This document shows, piece after piece, positions 23,765-35,972 of a DNA stretch of 64,000 nt (position 1 is its first letter; each line of letters starts with the position of its first letter). A model generated the notes under the pieces. That model saw only the letters and a program-made list of their open reading frames with translations, did no database searches and was not told where the DNA came from. The position numbers and the translations under genes were made by a program. The stretch is from Zygnema cylindricum (taxonomy: Eukaryota; Streptophyta; Zygnematophyceae; Zygnematales; Zygnemataceae). The stretch is from positions 139,647 through 203,646 of the forward strand of contig JBBHKE010001960.1 of the NCBI GenBank assembly GCA_037447655.1, read 5' to 3'.

Positions 23765-25005
23765 TTTGGTGCAATAATGCACGTAGTTCTCTGCAAGGCA
23801 GCCTGTGGTTGGGCATTCCAGAGGCCACTTTTGGATTTACTTGGTTAGTGAACTGTGATGTGAAATTACAAAATTACTGTGACGGATAGAATTAATGTAG
23901 ATGTCAGCATTGTAGCATTTATGCACACGGTCAGCGATTCCGCTGCTTGTCTTTTTGGCTTTGATCAGCATATGAAAGCTCACATAGTAAGCATCATCTT
24001 CAAGGATTGGTCCCCAAACAGTGGTATTCCTTATTGCAATTGCAATATTGTTGTGGAGAAAGTTTACAACCTCAGGATAGCTCTGCAGAACTTGGATCTG
24101 CTGTATTTCATTCTTAAATAGCCTGCGCTGCGCTTTTATTCTCAGCCTTCAACTTCCTGAAATAAGCACTGTTGGATAATTACAGAGATTGTAATCACGT
24201 TCCCTATTGGTCTGGAATAAACAGCAGCCAATAATTATGTGGTCAACCTGATAAAACATGAGTCCTTGTAGACCGCTTCTGAGTCATCTATTCATCTGTT
24301 TGAAGCCAGCATTGAAAATTGAAGGTTTTCCATAGCCTGTATTTGCTGCATGACAGGAGCTTGTGTTTGTGGAAGCAACATCGAAAACATTCCCAAATGG
24401 CGTTCTGCTGCGCAGCGGTCTTGATGACAGTAAAGTCAGCAGTTCATGGTGGTTGCTTTTGAAAACCGTACAAGCCTGAGGGCTCACAGGACAACAGAAG
24501 ACGATATCAGGAACTTAGCTCCATTAGGTGCATGCAAATAATGGTTGCTAAACACTAGGGTGTTCTTGTCCAAATAAGTCTATGCAGATTAGAATGCACC
24601 TTGTCCAGAGCTGAAAAGGTACCGTCCTTGAATTGCGTCGGCAAGTGACTTTGAAGATAGTTGCGGCCCCTGGCCACCATCATCTCAATGTATCGTAGGG
24701 AGGTAGTATGAACCAAACAACAAAAGGGTGAATAAGCACAAAGTTGAATTTCAAATGTTAATCTACAATTTGGTGTGAAACTTGCTAACGGAAGCGAGCT
24801 TTCTTAGTAGAAATAACTGTCACCCACAAGTGTTATACAGTTCACGTACAGAAAGACTTTAAGCTTTGTTCAACCACTGGATTTCTTTTCGAGGCAGGCG
24901 TTTGAGAGATAAGCGGTCTCAACTTTCAATCATAATGTGAGGATTAAAAATCAGAAAAAGTGCTTAGTGAAAAGTATTGTGACTGACCAGAAAATGTTTT
25001 ACACA
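23765..25005. other. Space between convergent CNOT9 genes, no gene seen
   Basis: Should contain the 3' untranslated regions of both convergent genes. I see no domain, RNA or clear repeat, apart from the MITE family 2 terminal sequence that runs into the end of copy 2 at 25009-25023. Confidence 0.5.
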
Positions 25006-27692
25006 TTAAAGATGGGCAGTGTAGCTCTCGCAAATAAGTTTGATCAGCAGGGCAGGCAAAGCTGGCACAACATGTCTTTGATTCCCTGCACACCTTGGAT
25101 TCCTACACAGTAGGCGCAAGCATCTCAATATGTGCAGTAGAGTGCGGACAGAACTGTTGATGTCGTTCAAGCTTTCCACCTGCAAATTGAAACCTCCCTG
25201 AGACATGTCCTAAGGCTCTTCTTGGCGTACAGCGGCAGGAGTTTTGAATGAACGAATGCACCCTTCAGGAGTTTTGGGGCTCTTATAGCGGACTTTTTTG
25301 TGCTAGCAAGCAGGCTTGTGGAGACTTGCACATTCTTCAGGCGGCAATGGAACTCCGTCAAAGTATGCATGCTAAGTTGTGGATCCAAAAAAACGGTCTT
25401 TGCAATTACGGCAGACATAAAGCTTCTTCGTCATGGTAGTCTATGGCTGCATTCTTCACTCACCAGATATGAAATGGTCGACATAATATCCTGAAGGCGC
25501 TCAGTAGAATTGCAGACAGATGCGAGAACGTGCTCTTGCTGAAGAAGAAGCTCCAGAATAAAAATTGACATCTGATGTGACGTTTTGTATCATTAACATT
25601 GATGCTGGCAATAATGAAAATGCCATGGCTTCCAAAACCAGACATTCAAATAATTGTGAAGTTGGCAGCAACTTATCAAAGGACAAAACGACAAGGATGA
25701 CAGACAGTATGCCTGTCCTTTGTTACAATATGAACAATGTAGATGAACAGTGGTTGCGAATCACCTGTTGTGAAGGCTCCTTTCCACAACTGATTGCATG
25801 CAAGCAGACTTGAGCCATATTTTCCGTGATTGCCCACTCCATAACCTGTGTTTCCTTTGTCTGATGCCAATGATGGTTCCAGGTTCATGCTGTGTTAAAC
25901 AAAAAATTTGCTATTTTGAACAAGAAATGTCTGAAATTATGCTGCTGACAAAAGAAAAGCAGTCTTCACTCTGCTTCATGCTTATCAGTTAACGGGTATT
26001 AAATTCAGTTTTGAGATAACAATTTTACCTGGCACATAGTTCCGAAAATACACAGGCTTGCATATCGAACAATTTCCATTGGCTCGCTGTTTAACTCCTT
26101 TGGTGACAGAATGAAAGGCAAGATAAAAGCCATCACATTCGCTGCAAACAATCTCCAACATTCCCTTAGATGTTCAGAACAAGTGCTAAATTAACATTTT
26201 CATGCAAAATACTAGTAATGAGCTCAAGGACAACTTGAACGACTGCCATATATGATGGTTAAAGGATCGCAGACAGTTCTGTGCCCCGCAAATGTGTGCA
26301 ACGCCTATAATGGTTGCAGGCTGTCACGCATGGACATCATTGTTTCTGACCTCGGATTAACACGTTCCTTATTTCGTCGTGATAGACCATGACCTGTTAA
26401 GTGCAAAAACTGCCACGCCTCAGATCCCGCTGCCGCATCACCAGGTGAATCGTACTAAAAAGTACTCAGCTGGTCCAACAAGGTACATAATCCACTGCAT
26501 TTTGCAAGGAAATTTCATTACGACTGGAACACACTCGTGAAATTACAGAGATTTCACCTTTGCAGACTCTGAAGAACTTGTCAAGGGTTCTTCAGGACGA
26601 ACCCCATACAACCACAGTTACTCTTCGTTGGAGAAGTTAAATCTCACTGAAATTACCTGGAAGGTTCCTCTTAAGGAACTAGAATGTCTCTCCCTGCAGG
26701 CTGTTGCAGGACTCACATGAAAAAGGCTTAAGACATTAGCGACGCGCTTTGCACCACGGACTGTCAGGTCTCCTCTCGAAAGGGCAGAATAAGCTGAAAT
26801 TAGTTCCTGCAAAAAACTTTCCCAAGGTGCCTGTGGAACTTGACAAGTTCACTTTGGCGCAACATGCTAACAATTTACAAATGTCATAATTTGCCCTCCG
26901 ATGTGTACAAGTTTGCCAGATAATGATTCAAATTCAAGAGTCAGGTGCTGCCAACACAACAAGAGCTTAGGCAACAACCAAAACTAAACCGAGTGAGAAT
27001 GAAATAAATTGATTCTTTCGCATTCTTTTGAACCAGAAATAGTTTGACTCGAAGTGAAGATGCAAGAGTATGCAGTCATGCTGCTGAACCGCATTTTGAA
27101 GCAAACATGGCCTCATATATACTTCTGGCCTTCAACTAAAGAGCTTGTATTCTACCACTCCAGACTTCTACAATATTTCTGCTCATTAGCGGAGCTGCAC
27201 ACCATTTCTGAGATAACGAGGAATGACTGAACGCACTTGCATCAGAATTGTCATTGTGCCGAAGGAGTGGTAGAGAATCAGTGCAGCTGCTGAATAAGCT
27301 TCCGGTTCTTCTCCACGTTTCTGCAATATGTGATACATTCTACATTTCAATGAAACAAAAAAAATCCGAAATCTGGACTGGAATGCCTCGTCAACTCCAC
27401 AATAAGAACCACGGCCATCAAGCAATTTGAAATCACCAACAAATAATTCATGTAACAAAACTCAAAGAGAAATAGTGTTAAAGACATTTACGTCATTCAC
27501 ATAGGTACTCAAGCATCTTAGTGCATTTTCACGGTATTCAACATCCAGCAGTTCAAAAACCATGTCATGTATATCTATAGGTTTCTTCTGGCCATTCCCC
27601 TTCGGCCTTCTTCCACTCCTTCTCTTTTTACGAGAATCTGCACTCTGCAATTCATCCACAGTAGCATAGCCGCCTTGTGCTAGAAATTCCAT
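25006..27692 (-). CDS. Diverged CNOT9 / Rcd1 paralogue, copy 2, with frame lesion
   Basis: Exons recognised in gene order: 27492-27692, 27237-27320, 26657-26806, 26029-26141, 25765-25845, 25464-25571, 25006-25179. Each aligns with a CNOT9 block: RENALRCLSTYVND, LILYHSFGTMTILMQ, ELISAYSALSRGDLT, FILPFILSPKELN, VMEWAITENMAQVCLHAI, IFILELLLQQEHVLASVC, LLHILRCLRLLCRNPR. The basic N-terminus (KKRRSGRRPKG) is specific to this copy. All junctions are in phase except exon 3 to 4. There the frame with the conserved C...ET...FL pattern is shifted and has a TAG, next to an 8-nt GTGAGTCC that looks like a collapsed intron. Probably a fast-evolving paralogue becoming a pseudogene. It converges on copy 1, with 1.2 kb between them. 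Confidence 0.75.
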
Positions 27693-28064
27693 GGCATCAA
27701 ACCATCATAACGAGCAAGCCCTGCAGCAATTGCAGAACTGCAGCTTTTGTAGACTGCAGCTGCTGCCGACGGGCCCGTTGTTGGCTTTAAGTAGTTTAGT
27801 GGGAATGGCGTAGCAATAGCCGGCTGCAGTGCCCGAACGCCGAATTATTTTGTCGTTATCCCACGACAATCTCCAAAAATAAAGCTCGACTATCAAGTCT
27901 GAACACCGGTGAATAATTAGAGGATTTTTAAACCGACATTCGGTGTACGAGTGAATTTCGAAAGCGGCCGCTTATGCTGCTGGAGTACCAGAGTGCGACC
28001 GCTCACTAAAACCATAGGTCAGAAATGCTTTAGTACAAAGTACAAACACGTTATAGTTCCAACT
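27693..28064. other. Upstream region of CNOT9 copy 2, nothing recognised
   Basis: Contains GC-rich CTGCAG/GCAGC words near 27720-27770. No gene or repeat identified. Confidence 0.4.
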
Positions 28065-28072
28065 GTTCGAAT

Positions 28073-28379
28073 CATTGTTCAAAAGTAGGCGTTTTTTAGT
28101 AGGCCTTTGGTCAGCGCCTTTAGCGTAAGTTGTGTTGTGGGCTTTCCATGTGATCTTCTTAGATCGCTACTTTGATCAGCGACCGTCCGATCGTCCGAAT
28201 CTGACGGTGTAGACAAAAATATTTTTCGTCCGAATGTTTTAATTGGTCCAATGTTTGGTCCAGATGTCTTAATTGGTCCAATTTGGTCGGAATACAATAT
28301 GGGTCTTAAGGTCATATTGTATGTTTTGCATACAATGGGCATATTGTATGGGCCTACTTTGACCTACTTTTGAACTATG
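28073..28379. mobile_element. hAT-type MITE, 8-bp target duplication GTTCGAAT
   Basis: Ends CATTGTTCAAAAGTAGG and the complement of CATAGTTCAAAAGTAGG, with GTTCGAAT at 28065-28072 and 28380-28387. The interior contains GCGACCGTCCGATCGTCC and paired ATTGTATG words shared with the copies at 41592 and 50827. Confidence 0.92.
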
Positions 28380-28387
28380 GTTCGAAT

Positions 28388-28782
28388 TGGTTCGAACTCT
28401 TTTCGGACAAACGAGATTTTTGTACAACCATTACCAAAAAGAATAGAAACTGAGCGCATTTGGTCGATTCCCATCCGCGATCCCGATACATCCATGTAAT
28501 CGCCGTAAGGTTACGTTCCGAATTAATCAGTCACATGTTTGTTAAAAGTTTGGACGCTCGTCGCAACAGGGAACGCTGGACAGCAGAAGTATCCTACATC
28601 GCTCCCCTATGATGTCATTGTAGCTTTCTTATGGTTCGGTCTTCCGTGAAACTCACTTTTATTGTTCTGATTATACTTTAAGATTGTACATTATTTTCTA
28701 GTTCGTGCATTTTTAACTATGTACTTACGGAGGTTTTAGTGCACACTCAATATCTTAAATGTAGAGTGTTATACTGCTATTA
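28388..28782. other. Intergenic, no feature seen
   Basis: AT-rich, no open frame with domain content and no recognised repeat. Confidence 0.4.
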
Positions 28783-29790
28783 GCATAGTTGTTCAATTCG
28801 CACGCATTGAACGCACGGATATTACGTACAATGCGCATCGAACAATTATGAAGTGTTGACAAAATGCGTACCTGACATTGCGTCCGTACATTTATGATGT
28901 ACACTTTCAGAATATATTCGTACTCTTTAGGGTTATTTAAGGAGGATTTACATTGTCCTTATATTTCCGTACTCTTTAGGGTTATTTAAGGGGGGTTTTA
29001 GGATTGTTAAGGTACATTTTAGTACATTCTCTAATTTTTCAGTCCAACTGCTGTTGCTGCTGCATTTTCCGTGCACTTACATGCGGTCTCCTTGCTATGC
29101 CGTACTTCTTAGGGTTACTTCTTGAGGGGATTTCAGGCTGTTACTTGTTAGGGTACATTCTAGTACATTCCATTATATTTCAATACAACTTCCTTACATT
29201 TTCCGTAAATTTACCGGACAAAAAGTACATCGCGTATTTTTGTGAATTTTACAAAAGTCATGAATAATACGTAAAAACCGAGAAAAATGAAAAAATCGCA
29301 CGATTTGAACAACTATGGTGCCACTAACATAGTTGTTCAATTCGCATATTACGCACGCATCGAACACACGAATATTATGTACAATGCGCATCGAACAATT
29401 ATAAAGTGTTGACAAAATGTGTATCTGATATTGCACCCGTTTATTTATGATGTACACTGTCATAATATTTTCGTACTCTTTAGGGTTATTTAAGGGGTTT
29501 ACAATGTCCTTATATTTCCGTACTCTTTAGGGTTATTTAAGGGGGGTTTTACGATTGTTAAGGTACATTTGAGTACATTCTCTAATTTTTCGATAAAGTT
29601 GTTGTTGCTGCTGCATTTTCCATGCATTTACAGGTGGTCTCTTTGTTATGCCGTACTTCTTAGGGTTACTTCTTGAAGGGATTTCAAGTTGTTACTTGTT
29701 AGGGTACATTTTAGTACATTCCATTATATTTCAATACAATTGCCTTACATTTTCGGTACATTTTTCGTACTTTTATGACGTACAGTGTCC
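28783..29790. repeat. Two tandem copies of a ~545-bp unit with nested TTTAGGG-like subrepeats
   Basis: Copy 1 starts at about 28783 and copy 2 at about 29327, both with ATAGTTGTTCAATTCGCA. Within each, CCGTACTCTTTAGGGTTATT recurs, followed by GTTAGGGTACATTYTAGTAC words. The copies differ by scattered substitutions and short indels. A third, partial set of the same words extends to about 29990. Confidence 0.8.
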
Positions 29791-30060
29791 TTACGCTGTC
29801 GTATTTTTTAGGGTTATTTAAGAGGGATAGTAGGGTTGTTAGGGTACATTCTTGTACATTATCGTATATTTCAGTACCAAAGCCTTACTTTTTCCGTAGT
29901 TTTTTGGGTTTTTAGGGTACAATTTCTATATGATTTCGTACATTTCTATATATTTTCCGTACTTCTTCATATTTTTAAGGATTTTCATGGTTTAATTAAG
30001 AGAACACTACAAGTACATTTTTGTAACAGTCCACAAAAATTGAGAGGCAGTTTGTGAAGG
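29791..30060. other. AT-rich continuation of the repeat block
   Basis: Further TTAGGGTACATT and TTCCGTAC words but no clear unit. No gene. Confidence 0.4.
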
Positions 30061-30099
30061 TTTGTTGGAAGCATTAGATCACCACCTACATATAAGGTT

Positions 30100-31093
30100 T
30101 TATATCAAAAATTCCCTAATATTGGTATCAAAATTTGAGGGAGGACGGAGAAGCAGCAAATGGATTCAAAAGAGAATGGCCAATTGTAAGTAAACCAAGT
30201 TGTCCTATCCAGAAGAACCTAAAACATATTTGGAAGCCATAATTAGTTTGGAAGTGGATAGATGGAAAACAACTATTAATGAGGAAATGAGTTCCATAAT
30301 AGAGGCAAACACATGGGAGTAAGTAGATTGTCCTCCGGATAGAAAACAAATCGGTTATAAATGGGTTTTTAAACTAAAATTGAACAGAGATAATTTTATA
30401 GAAAGGTACAAGGCTAGGTTGGTAGAAAAGGGATACACTCAAAAAAAAGAATTGATTATGAGGAGACCTTTGCACCGGTAGTCCGGTTTCCCTCAGTTAG
30501 AATCCTTGTAAGTCTAGCTGCACCAAGAGGCATAGAAATACATCAAATGGACATAAAAATTGCTTTTCTAAATGGGGAACTAGAAGAAGAAATTTTAATG
30601 AAACAACCGGAGGGATATGTAGAGGAAGGGAAGGAAGCAAGGTGTGCAGGTTGATTAAATCACTATACAGGCTTAAACAAGCGCTCCGACAATGGAACAT
30701 AAAATTGGATGAGTTCTTTACTAGTCAGGGTTACATAGGGATCAGCTCAGATCACTCCATTAATCTTTTTGAAGATGAATATGGAGCAATTTTCATTGTT
30801 GTGTATGTGTACGATTTGCTTGTTTTGAGTAATTCTATTGAGAAAATAAATCAACTAAAAAGAAGTTTGAGTAGTCGATTTGATATGAAAGACTTAGGAG
30901 AAGCTAAGTACATTTTGAGAATACAAATGGAAAGGGATAAAGACAAGAAAATAATCACACTAACTTAGAAGAAGCAATCGTTAATATGCTTCAAAAATTT
31001 CAAATGGACCAAGCCAATGGTTGCTGTACTCGTATGGAACTTAAAAAGGTTAGTGAGAGGAATGGTGATTGGGGAGTAATAGTCCTAGATGAT
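30100..31093 (+). pseudogene. Decayed copia element A: reverse transcriptase fragment
   Basis: Homologous to the RT region of the intact element at 45315-49673 (YKWVFKLKLNRD, DLLVLSNSIEKINQL). It carries frameshifts and stops, and the catalytic YVDD reads YVYD. The 5' LTR, gag and integrase are absent, so the element is truncated on the left, somewhere near 30060-30120. Confidence 0.85.
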
Positions 31094-32594
31094 CACATTG
31101 TTGTTTTTGAAGATTTAGTTTCGTGCGTATGTGAAATTTGATGCGCACGCGACGTTTCGTGCGTATATATTTTACATGATGTACTGTGGAGTTTTGAACA
31201 GTTTGCGGTTCGGGGGAATTAAATGTACGAGTAAAATTAATGGAGTAATTGAGTGGCGCGAAATGTGAGAGGAAATGGACGGCGGATCGCGAAGCGATCC
31301 GACGTGAGATAATCGACGAAGATAAAATGGTACGTCGCACGTAAAGTTCAGAATGCGACACGTGGGATATATAAAAAGGACGCCGCCGGTACATAGAATC
31401 TTTTTGGGGACAGGTGTACTTATTTTTGGCAGGCGCATTTATGACGAGGAACAAAAGTAACGGTACGGACTAATTTGGATAGTTTGACGAGGTTTCGACA
31501 AGTGGATTTTTTTTATGACCACGCGGCGCGACATCAAGGGTGCCGATTAAGAGCGACGGACGGCGGATATAGGCCGCCGAGATTTTTTATGTAGTGGTGA
31601 CGCGAAATCGCGTCAATCACACGATATTTATTTTTGGACGTTCCGGATTGTTTGACAAGTGATTCGTGGTACACGTGGAAGGCGGATGGCGTCCGCCGAT
31701 ATTTCCAAAGGATCGTATTGTTTGATGACGTGTTAATTAGGTGGACCGTACATATACGATGTCGGTTCACTACGTGGATTTATCTACGAGTGACTAAGTG
31801 AGTTGTCGCTTATGACGCGTATTTTGCGGACGCGTCGGTATAAATATTTGATACAACATTATTTTGTCTTATGTGTATTATTAATTTAGTATTGATTATG
31901 GCATTCTTTATTTAAGTGATCAATTAGGGTTTTCGATAGTTTAATTTGTGTGTGTACGATGTTGTACTTGTAGACAAGTGTACGCTTACGATTGTTTGAC
32001 TTTCAGGTGTACGCTTAAGATTAATTTATTCTTAGTGGTGGTCTATTATGGTTAAATAGGACTTTATGACAGTTACGTAATGTATGTTGGTTATTTTGAC
32101 ACTTAGTGATTCATTGACAGCTCACAAGTGTATACATAGGAATGAGCTTTGTTAGGAATTAATCATCAATGCTGGTTAGTAAAAGTGGGGACCGAAGATG
32201 TAAACTTTTAGGGTTGCCGATTAGGTCATGCATTTGGGTAAATGTGTTTATTGGTATACTTCTCTTTATTTAATGTTTATGTGAGATTGCACTCTTTTGT
32301 TATTATTTATTTATGTTGTTTTATATATGTTTGATATGCATTGTTTATGCATTTGTCCTAGGGTTTGTTTATCTCGATTATTCCATCAAACCTTAGATGT
32401 TGTCATAGGGTTTATTTATGTTGATTATTCCATGAAACCCTAAATGTTGTTTGTTGCGTCTGTGTACGCATATGGAGGATGCATTTCATATGATTGTTCG
32501 TCGACCTATTTTTGCTTAGCTTTTTGCATGATAGTTTGGGTTGCTTCTGCGGTCTATTTTAGACCAAAGAACAACACACATTACTATAAAAGAA
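31094..32594. other. ~1.5-kb unidentified insertion inside element A
   Basis: Interrupts the copia frame between residues equivalent to VLD and FMQ of the intact polyprotein. It has a different base texture (GTGCG and CGACG words on the left, AT-rich on the right). No confident domain, terminal repeat or target duplication was found, although CACATTGTTGTTTTT at the left and AAAGAACAACACAC at the right are weakly complementary. Confidence 0.6.
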
Positions 32595-33300
32595 TAGATA
32601 TTTATGCAGAATATTCCCTATCGACAAATTGTAGGAAGCTTGATCAACTTTATGAAATGTACACGTTTAGACAACATACATAGCAGCAACAGTAGGAGTT
32701 CTTAGTAGAAGTCTGAATAATCCGAAAAGGAAAGACTGGGAGGCAACCAAGAGGGTAATGAGATATCTTGTGGGAACAAGAGAATTATGGTTAAATTTGG
32801 GAGGGGAGAATACTAACATCACCACTTAGAGTGATGCTAGTTATGGAGATGTGCCACTCAGAAGGTCAACTTCCGGATATGTTTTGCAAATTGGGTTGGG
32901 TGCATGCTCGTGGAGCAGCAAACAACAAAAAGTTGTCGCTCAGTCTACAATGGATGCTGAGTATATGGCATCATGCGCAGCTGTGAAAGAATTAATGTGG
33001 GTGAAATCTTTGCTGCAATAATTGGGATTTATAAAAAATGGAGTGCAAAACATTTTTTGTGATGACCAAGAAGCAATTGCAATTGTTGCAAATCCGAAGC
33101 ATCATTTTATGGCCAAACAAATGGACATAAGGCCTAGCTTTGTGAGAGAAAAAGTTGAAAACAAAATCATCAAACTTGTGTACAAACCAGATAGGGAAAT
33201 GCTGGCCAATATGATGACCAAAACAATTTCTTCACCAAAATTAGTTTATTGCAGAAATGGTTGTGGGTTGAGAGAAAGAGAGAGCCAAAAATTAAAGGGA
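32595..33300 (+). pseudogene. Decayed copia element A: RNase H fragment
   Basis: Resumes the copia polyprotein: TRELWLNLGGENTN, SDASYGD, MDAEYMASC, FCDDQEAIAI, then the element's usual C-terminus. Several stops. It ends in a purine-rich polypurine tract directly before the 3' LTR. Confidence 0.85.
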
Positions 33301-33301
33301 G

Positions 33302-34268
33302 TGTTAAAAAAGGTAATTTTTATCTTGTCTCTATTTTTAGTTTAGTCTCTAACGAGAGAGAGAGAGAGAATGAAAGACACGCCATGGCTGCCGCGCTATT
33401 CAGAAAGGTGGTAGACTGAAGTAGAGAGCACTTTTACCAAAATGCCGTCTTTAATCGGATTTGTACCTAGGTTTTTTTAGATTTTATATTACGAGACGCC
33501 TTAACCATTAACGCGCTACTAAATGATGAACTCATTAGATTTGATACGTAGTTAAACTGTGATACGAGGGCAAATTCACACCAAACTGACTACGAGACGC
33601 ATATGAAACAATTCATGCACGAACGCGAATCTGAACCGTGTAAATTTAATTGATCTAACGACCGCCGTTGTAGCCGCCACCCGGATTGAGATTTTGGCGG
33701 CCTTTGAGATAGCGTCACGCAATGCCACGTGACGTCACACTATTGGATACTAGAGAAGATGGGAGGAGGAACCATAGCTCGCGATTTGACAAGCGTCACC
33801 TTGAAGGCCATGTTGTAAAATGGTTGTATAATAAGTATATCGGCCACTATACCTTTTTGTACTATATAGTGTTCTTATTGGACTAGGGTTTAGTAATAGG
33901 TAATTGAGAGTAGGCAGACTAAGACTTAGTAATATTTGAGGCTCCTCTCTCCTGGTGACCTTTGTATAAATAGACTGTCTTTTGCCAACCATAACTAATT
34001 GCTCAAGGGAGCAAATTCACTGATTCTTTCCTTCTGAATAAATAGGCTGTCTTTGGCCAGCCATAACTAATTGCTCAGAGGAGCAAATTCAGTGATTCTT
34101 TTTGCGTTGGACTTAGGGGAGTCTTGTCCTCACAAAGGTAAGGCTGGTTAGAGTCATTGTCTGCTAAGGTGACAAATATTATTGGGGATATCAAAGTGGG
34201 TTGATTCTATCCTAGTGGCTACTTGTGAACTGTGCATTCTGTGGGGCAATGAAGCCCACAGAGTTTCA
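33302..34268 (+). mobile_element. 3' LTR of decayed copia element A (967 bp)
   Basis: Starts TGTTAAAAAAGG after the polypurine tract and ends CAGAGTTTCA. Homologous along its length to the reverse solo LTR at 38498-39400 (shared GCCATGGCTGCCGCG near the start). Its own 5' LTR is missing. Confidence 0.8.
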
Positions 34269-34329
34269 TTTCCATTATTCCATACATCCCAGTTGTTTAC
34301 ATACTGGGCACTCTCTCTCGACGTGAGAT

Positions 34330-34896
34330 CACTATTCCACTCCCACACTCCCCTTCTCCCTCTCTTCTTTACCCCTCTCCCTTATCCCCCTCGCTTATAT
34401 CCCTCTCTCCTCCCTTTCTCTCCTTTGCCCTCTATATTTCTCCCCTCTATAAACCGTGCCCCTCGTCCCCTTTTTCTCTCTTTCTCAAAACCCACCCCCC
34501 TCTCTTTCTATCCCTCTGTCTCCCCTCTTTCTCCATTAACTTTCCTTATCTCCCTCTCTTGCTTTTCCTCCCTCTTCCTCTCTCTATACCTCTTCCCTCC
34601 CTATTCCATCTATCTCACCCCGTTTCCTCCTCTTTGATCGTCTCCTTCCCTTCTTTATCCCCCCTCCTTCATCCTCTTTCTTTCTTTTTCTCCGTCCATT
34701 CCCCTCTCCTCGCCACTCTCTCTCGCTAATCCTCTCTCTCCCTCTTTTACCAAATCCATCCCTATCCCTCTCTATCTTCCATCCCTCTCTCCCTCACCCT
34801 CCCCCCCTACTATCCACTATCGTTTTTTTCCCTCCCTCCACTTTTTATCCCGATCCCTCTTTTTCTATCTCTTCCTCTCCTCCCGCTACACCTCCC
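34330..34896. repeat. CT-rich low-complexity tract
   Basis: About 570 bp of irregular CCCTCTCT-type sequence. Apparent open frames here are composition artefacts. It is the target of the solo LTR that follows. Confidence 0.85.
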
Positions 34897-35967
34897 TATA
34901 AAAATTGATGGTTCATTTAGTATTTTCTAGGTCTAAAATGAAATGCATAAAAAAAGCCGAGGCAGTGTGCCTCTAACTCCTCTCTGCAACTCCCACGCTT
35001 GTTGCAGTCGCGAAAAGTTTGAGAGGAAGCTAGAGCCATGGCTACCTATGCTATCTAGAGTTTTACGGGTAGGTGATTAGTTGATTTACTAGTAGTAGAT
35101 TAGATGATTTACCAAAAGAAGAGGTTTCGAACCCACAAGTTGATCCTGGTACCTACCTTCCGTCAAAGCTGCCAGTAGCCGGTAGTTTTTATCCATTTAG
35201 TCTAAGACTAGTGTTAGGTCATATAGGGTTTGATAATTATATGAATGTTTCCACGTCCACTAATTCATTTAACGGTAACTATTTATTGGATACATAGATT
35301 CGGTTATGTAAAGTATGGATTAAGGTATGGAGAAAAAACAGCTACCGCGCATTAGTTTCGATAGCGAAACGATTACCGCGAAGGTATTTATGATGGCTAC
35401 GATTGAAATCTCTATTTCATCGGACGGCTGGAATGAATGCCGAGATCGCGGAAGAGGATTTCAGCGGTTTGTGGTCATTGCCCCATCGGATGACACGTGG
35501 CACCATGACATTCGATTTTGGCATCTCCAGGGATTACGGAAACAAATCCAACTATGACATGTGTCGACTTTTTGGCCATGTCGTACAATGTTCGTACATA
35601 AAGTACACCGGCACTTGTACCTTTCTGTACGGCACAATAATATGATTGGTGCCGTACGTCAGTTGATAGAGTTTTAGAGGGAGATACGACTTTGAAGAAT
35701 TTGGTAGACAGGACCCTCTCTCCTAGAGAGCTTCTATACAAAAGGTCAACTCTGACCCTCCATAACTTACTGCACAGGGGAGCAAATTCAGAGATTCTTT
35801 TTGCTATCAACTCAAGGGAGTCTTGCCTTCACAAAAGTGACGGTGGTCAGAGTTTTTGTCTGCCTGGGTGGCAGATATTCTTGTTGAAACACAAAAGGGT
35901 CAGGGTTATCCTAGAGGCTTTTTGGAAGCTGCCCTTTCTAAGAACATAACGAGGTCTCAGAGTTGCA
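34897..35967 (+). mobile_element. Solo LTR, copia family B/C (1071 bp), target duplication CTCCC
   Basis: Aligns end to end with the LTRs of the intact element (TATTTTCTAGGTCT near the start, TCTCAGAGTTGCA at the end). CTCCC lies at 34892-34896 and 35968-35972. The first dinucleotide is TA instead of TG. No internal domain remains, so it was probably formed by LTR-LTR recombination. Confidence 0.88.
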
Positions 35968-35972
35968 CTCCC

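Noticed and set aside
31094-32594. Reading the insertion as a solo LTR with TAGAT duplication
   Set aside because: The two TAGAT words align with different coding positions of the copia frame, and no convincing TG...CA ends flank them.
34182-34637. 151-aa frame in CT-rich DNA
   Set aside because: Compositional artefact (Ser/Pro/Leu only) overlapping an LTR end.
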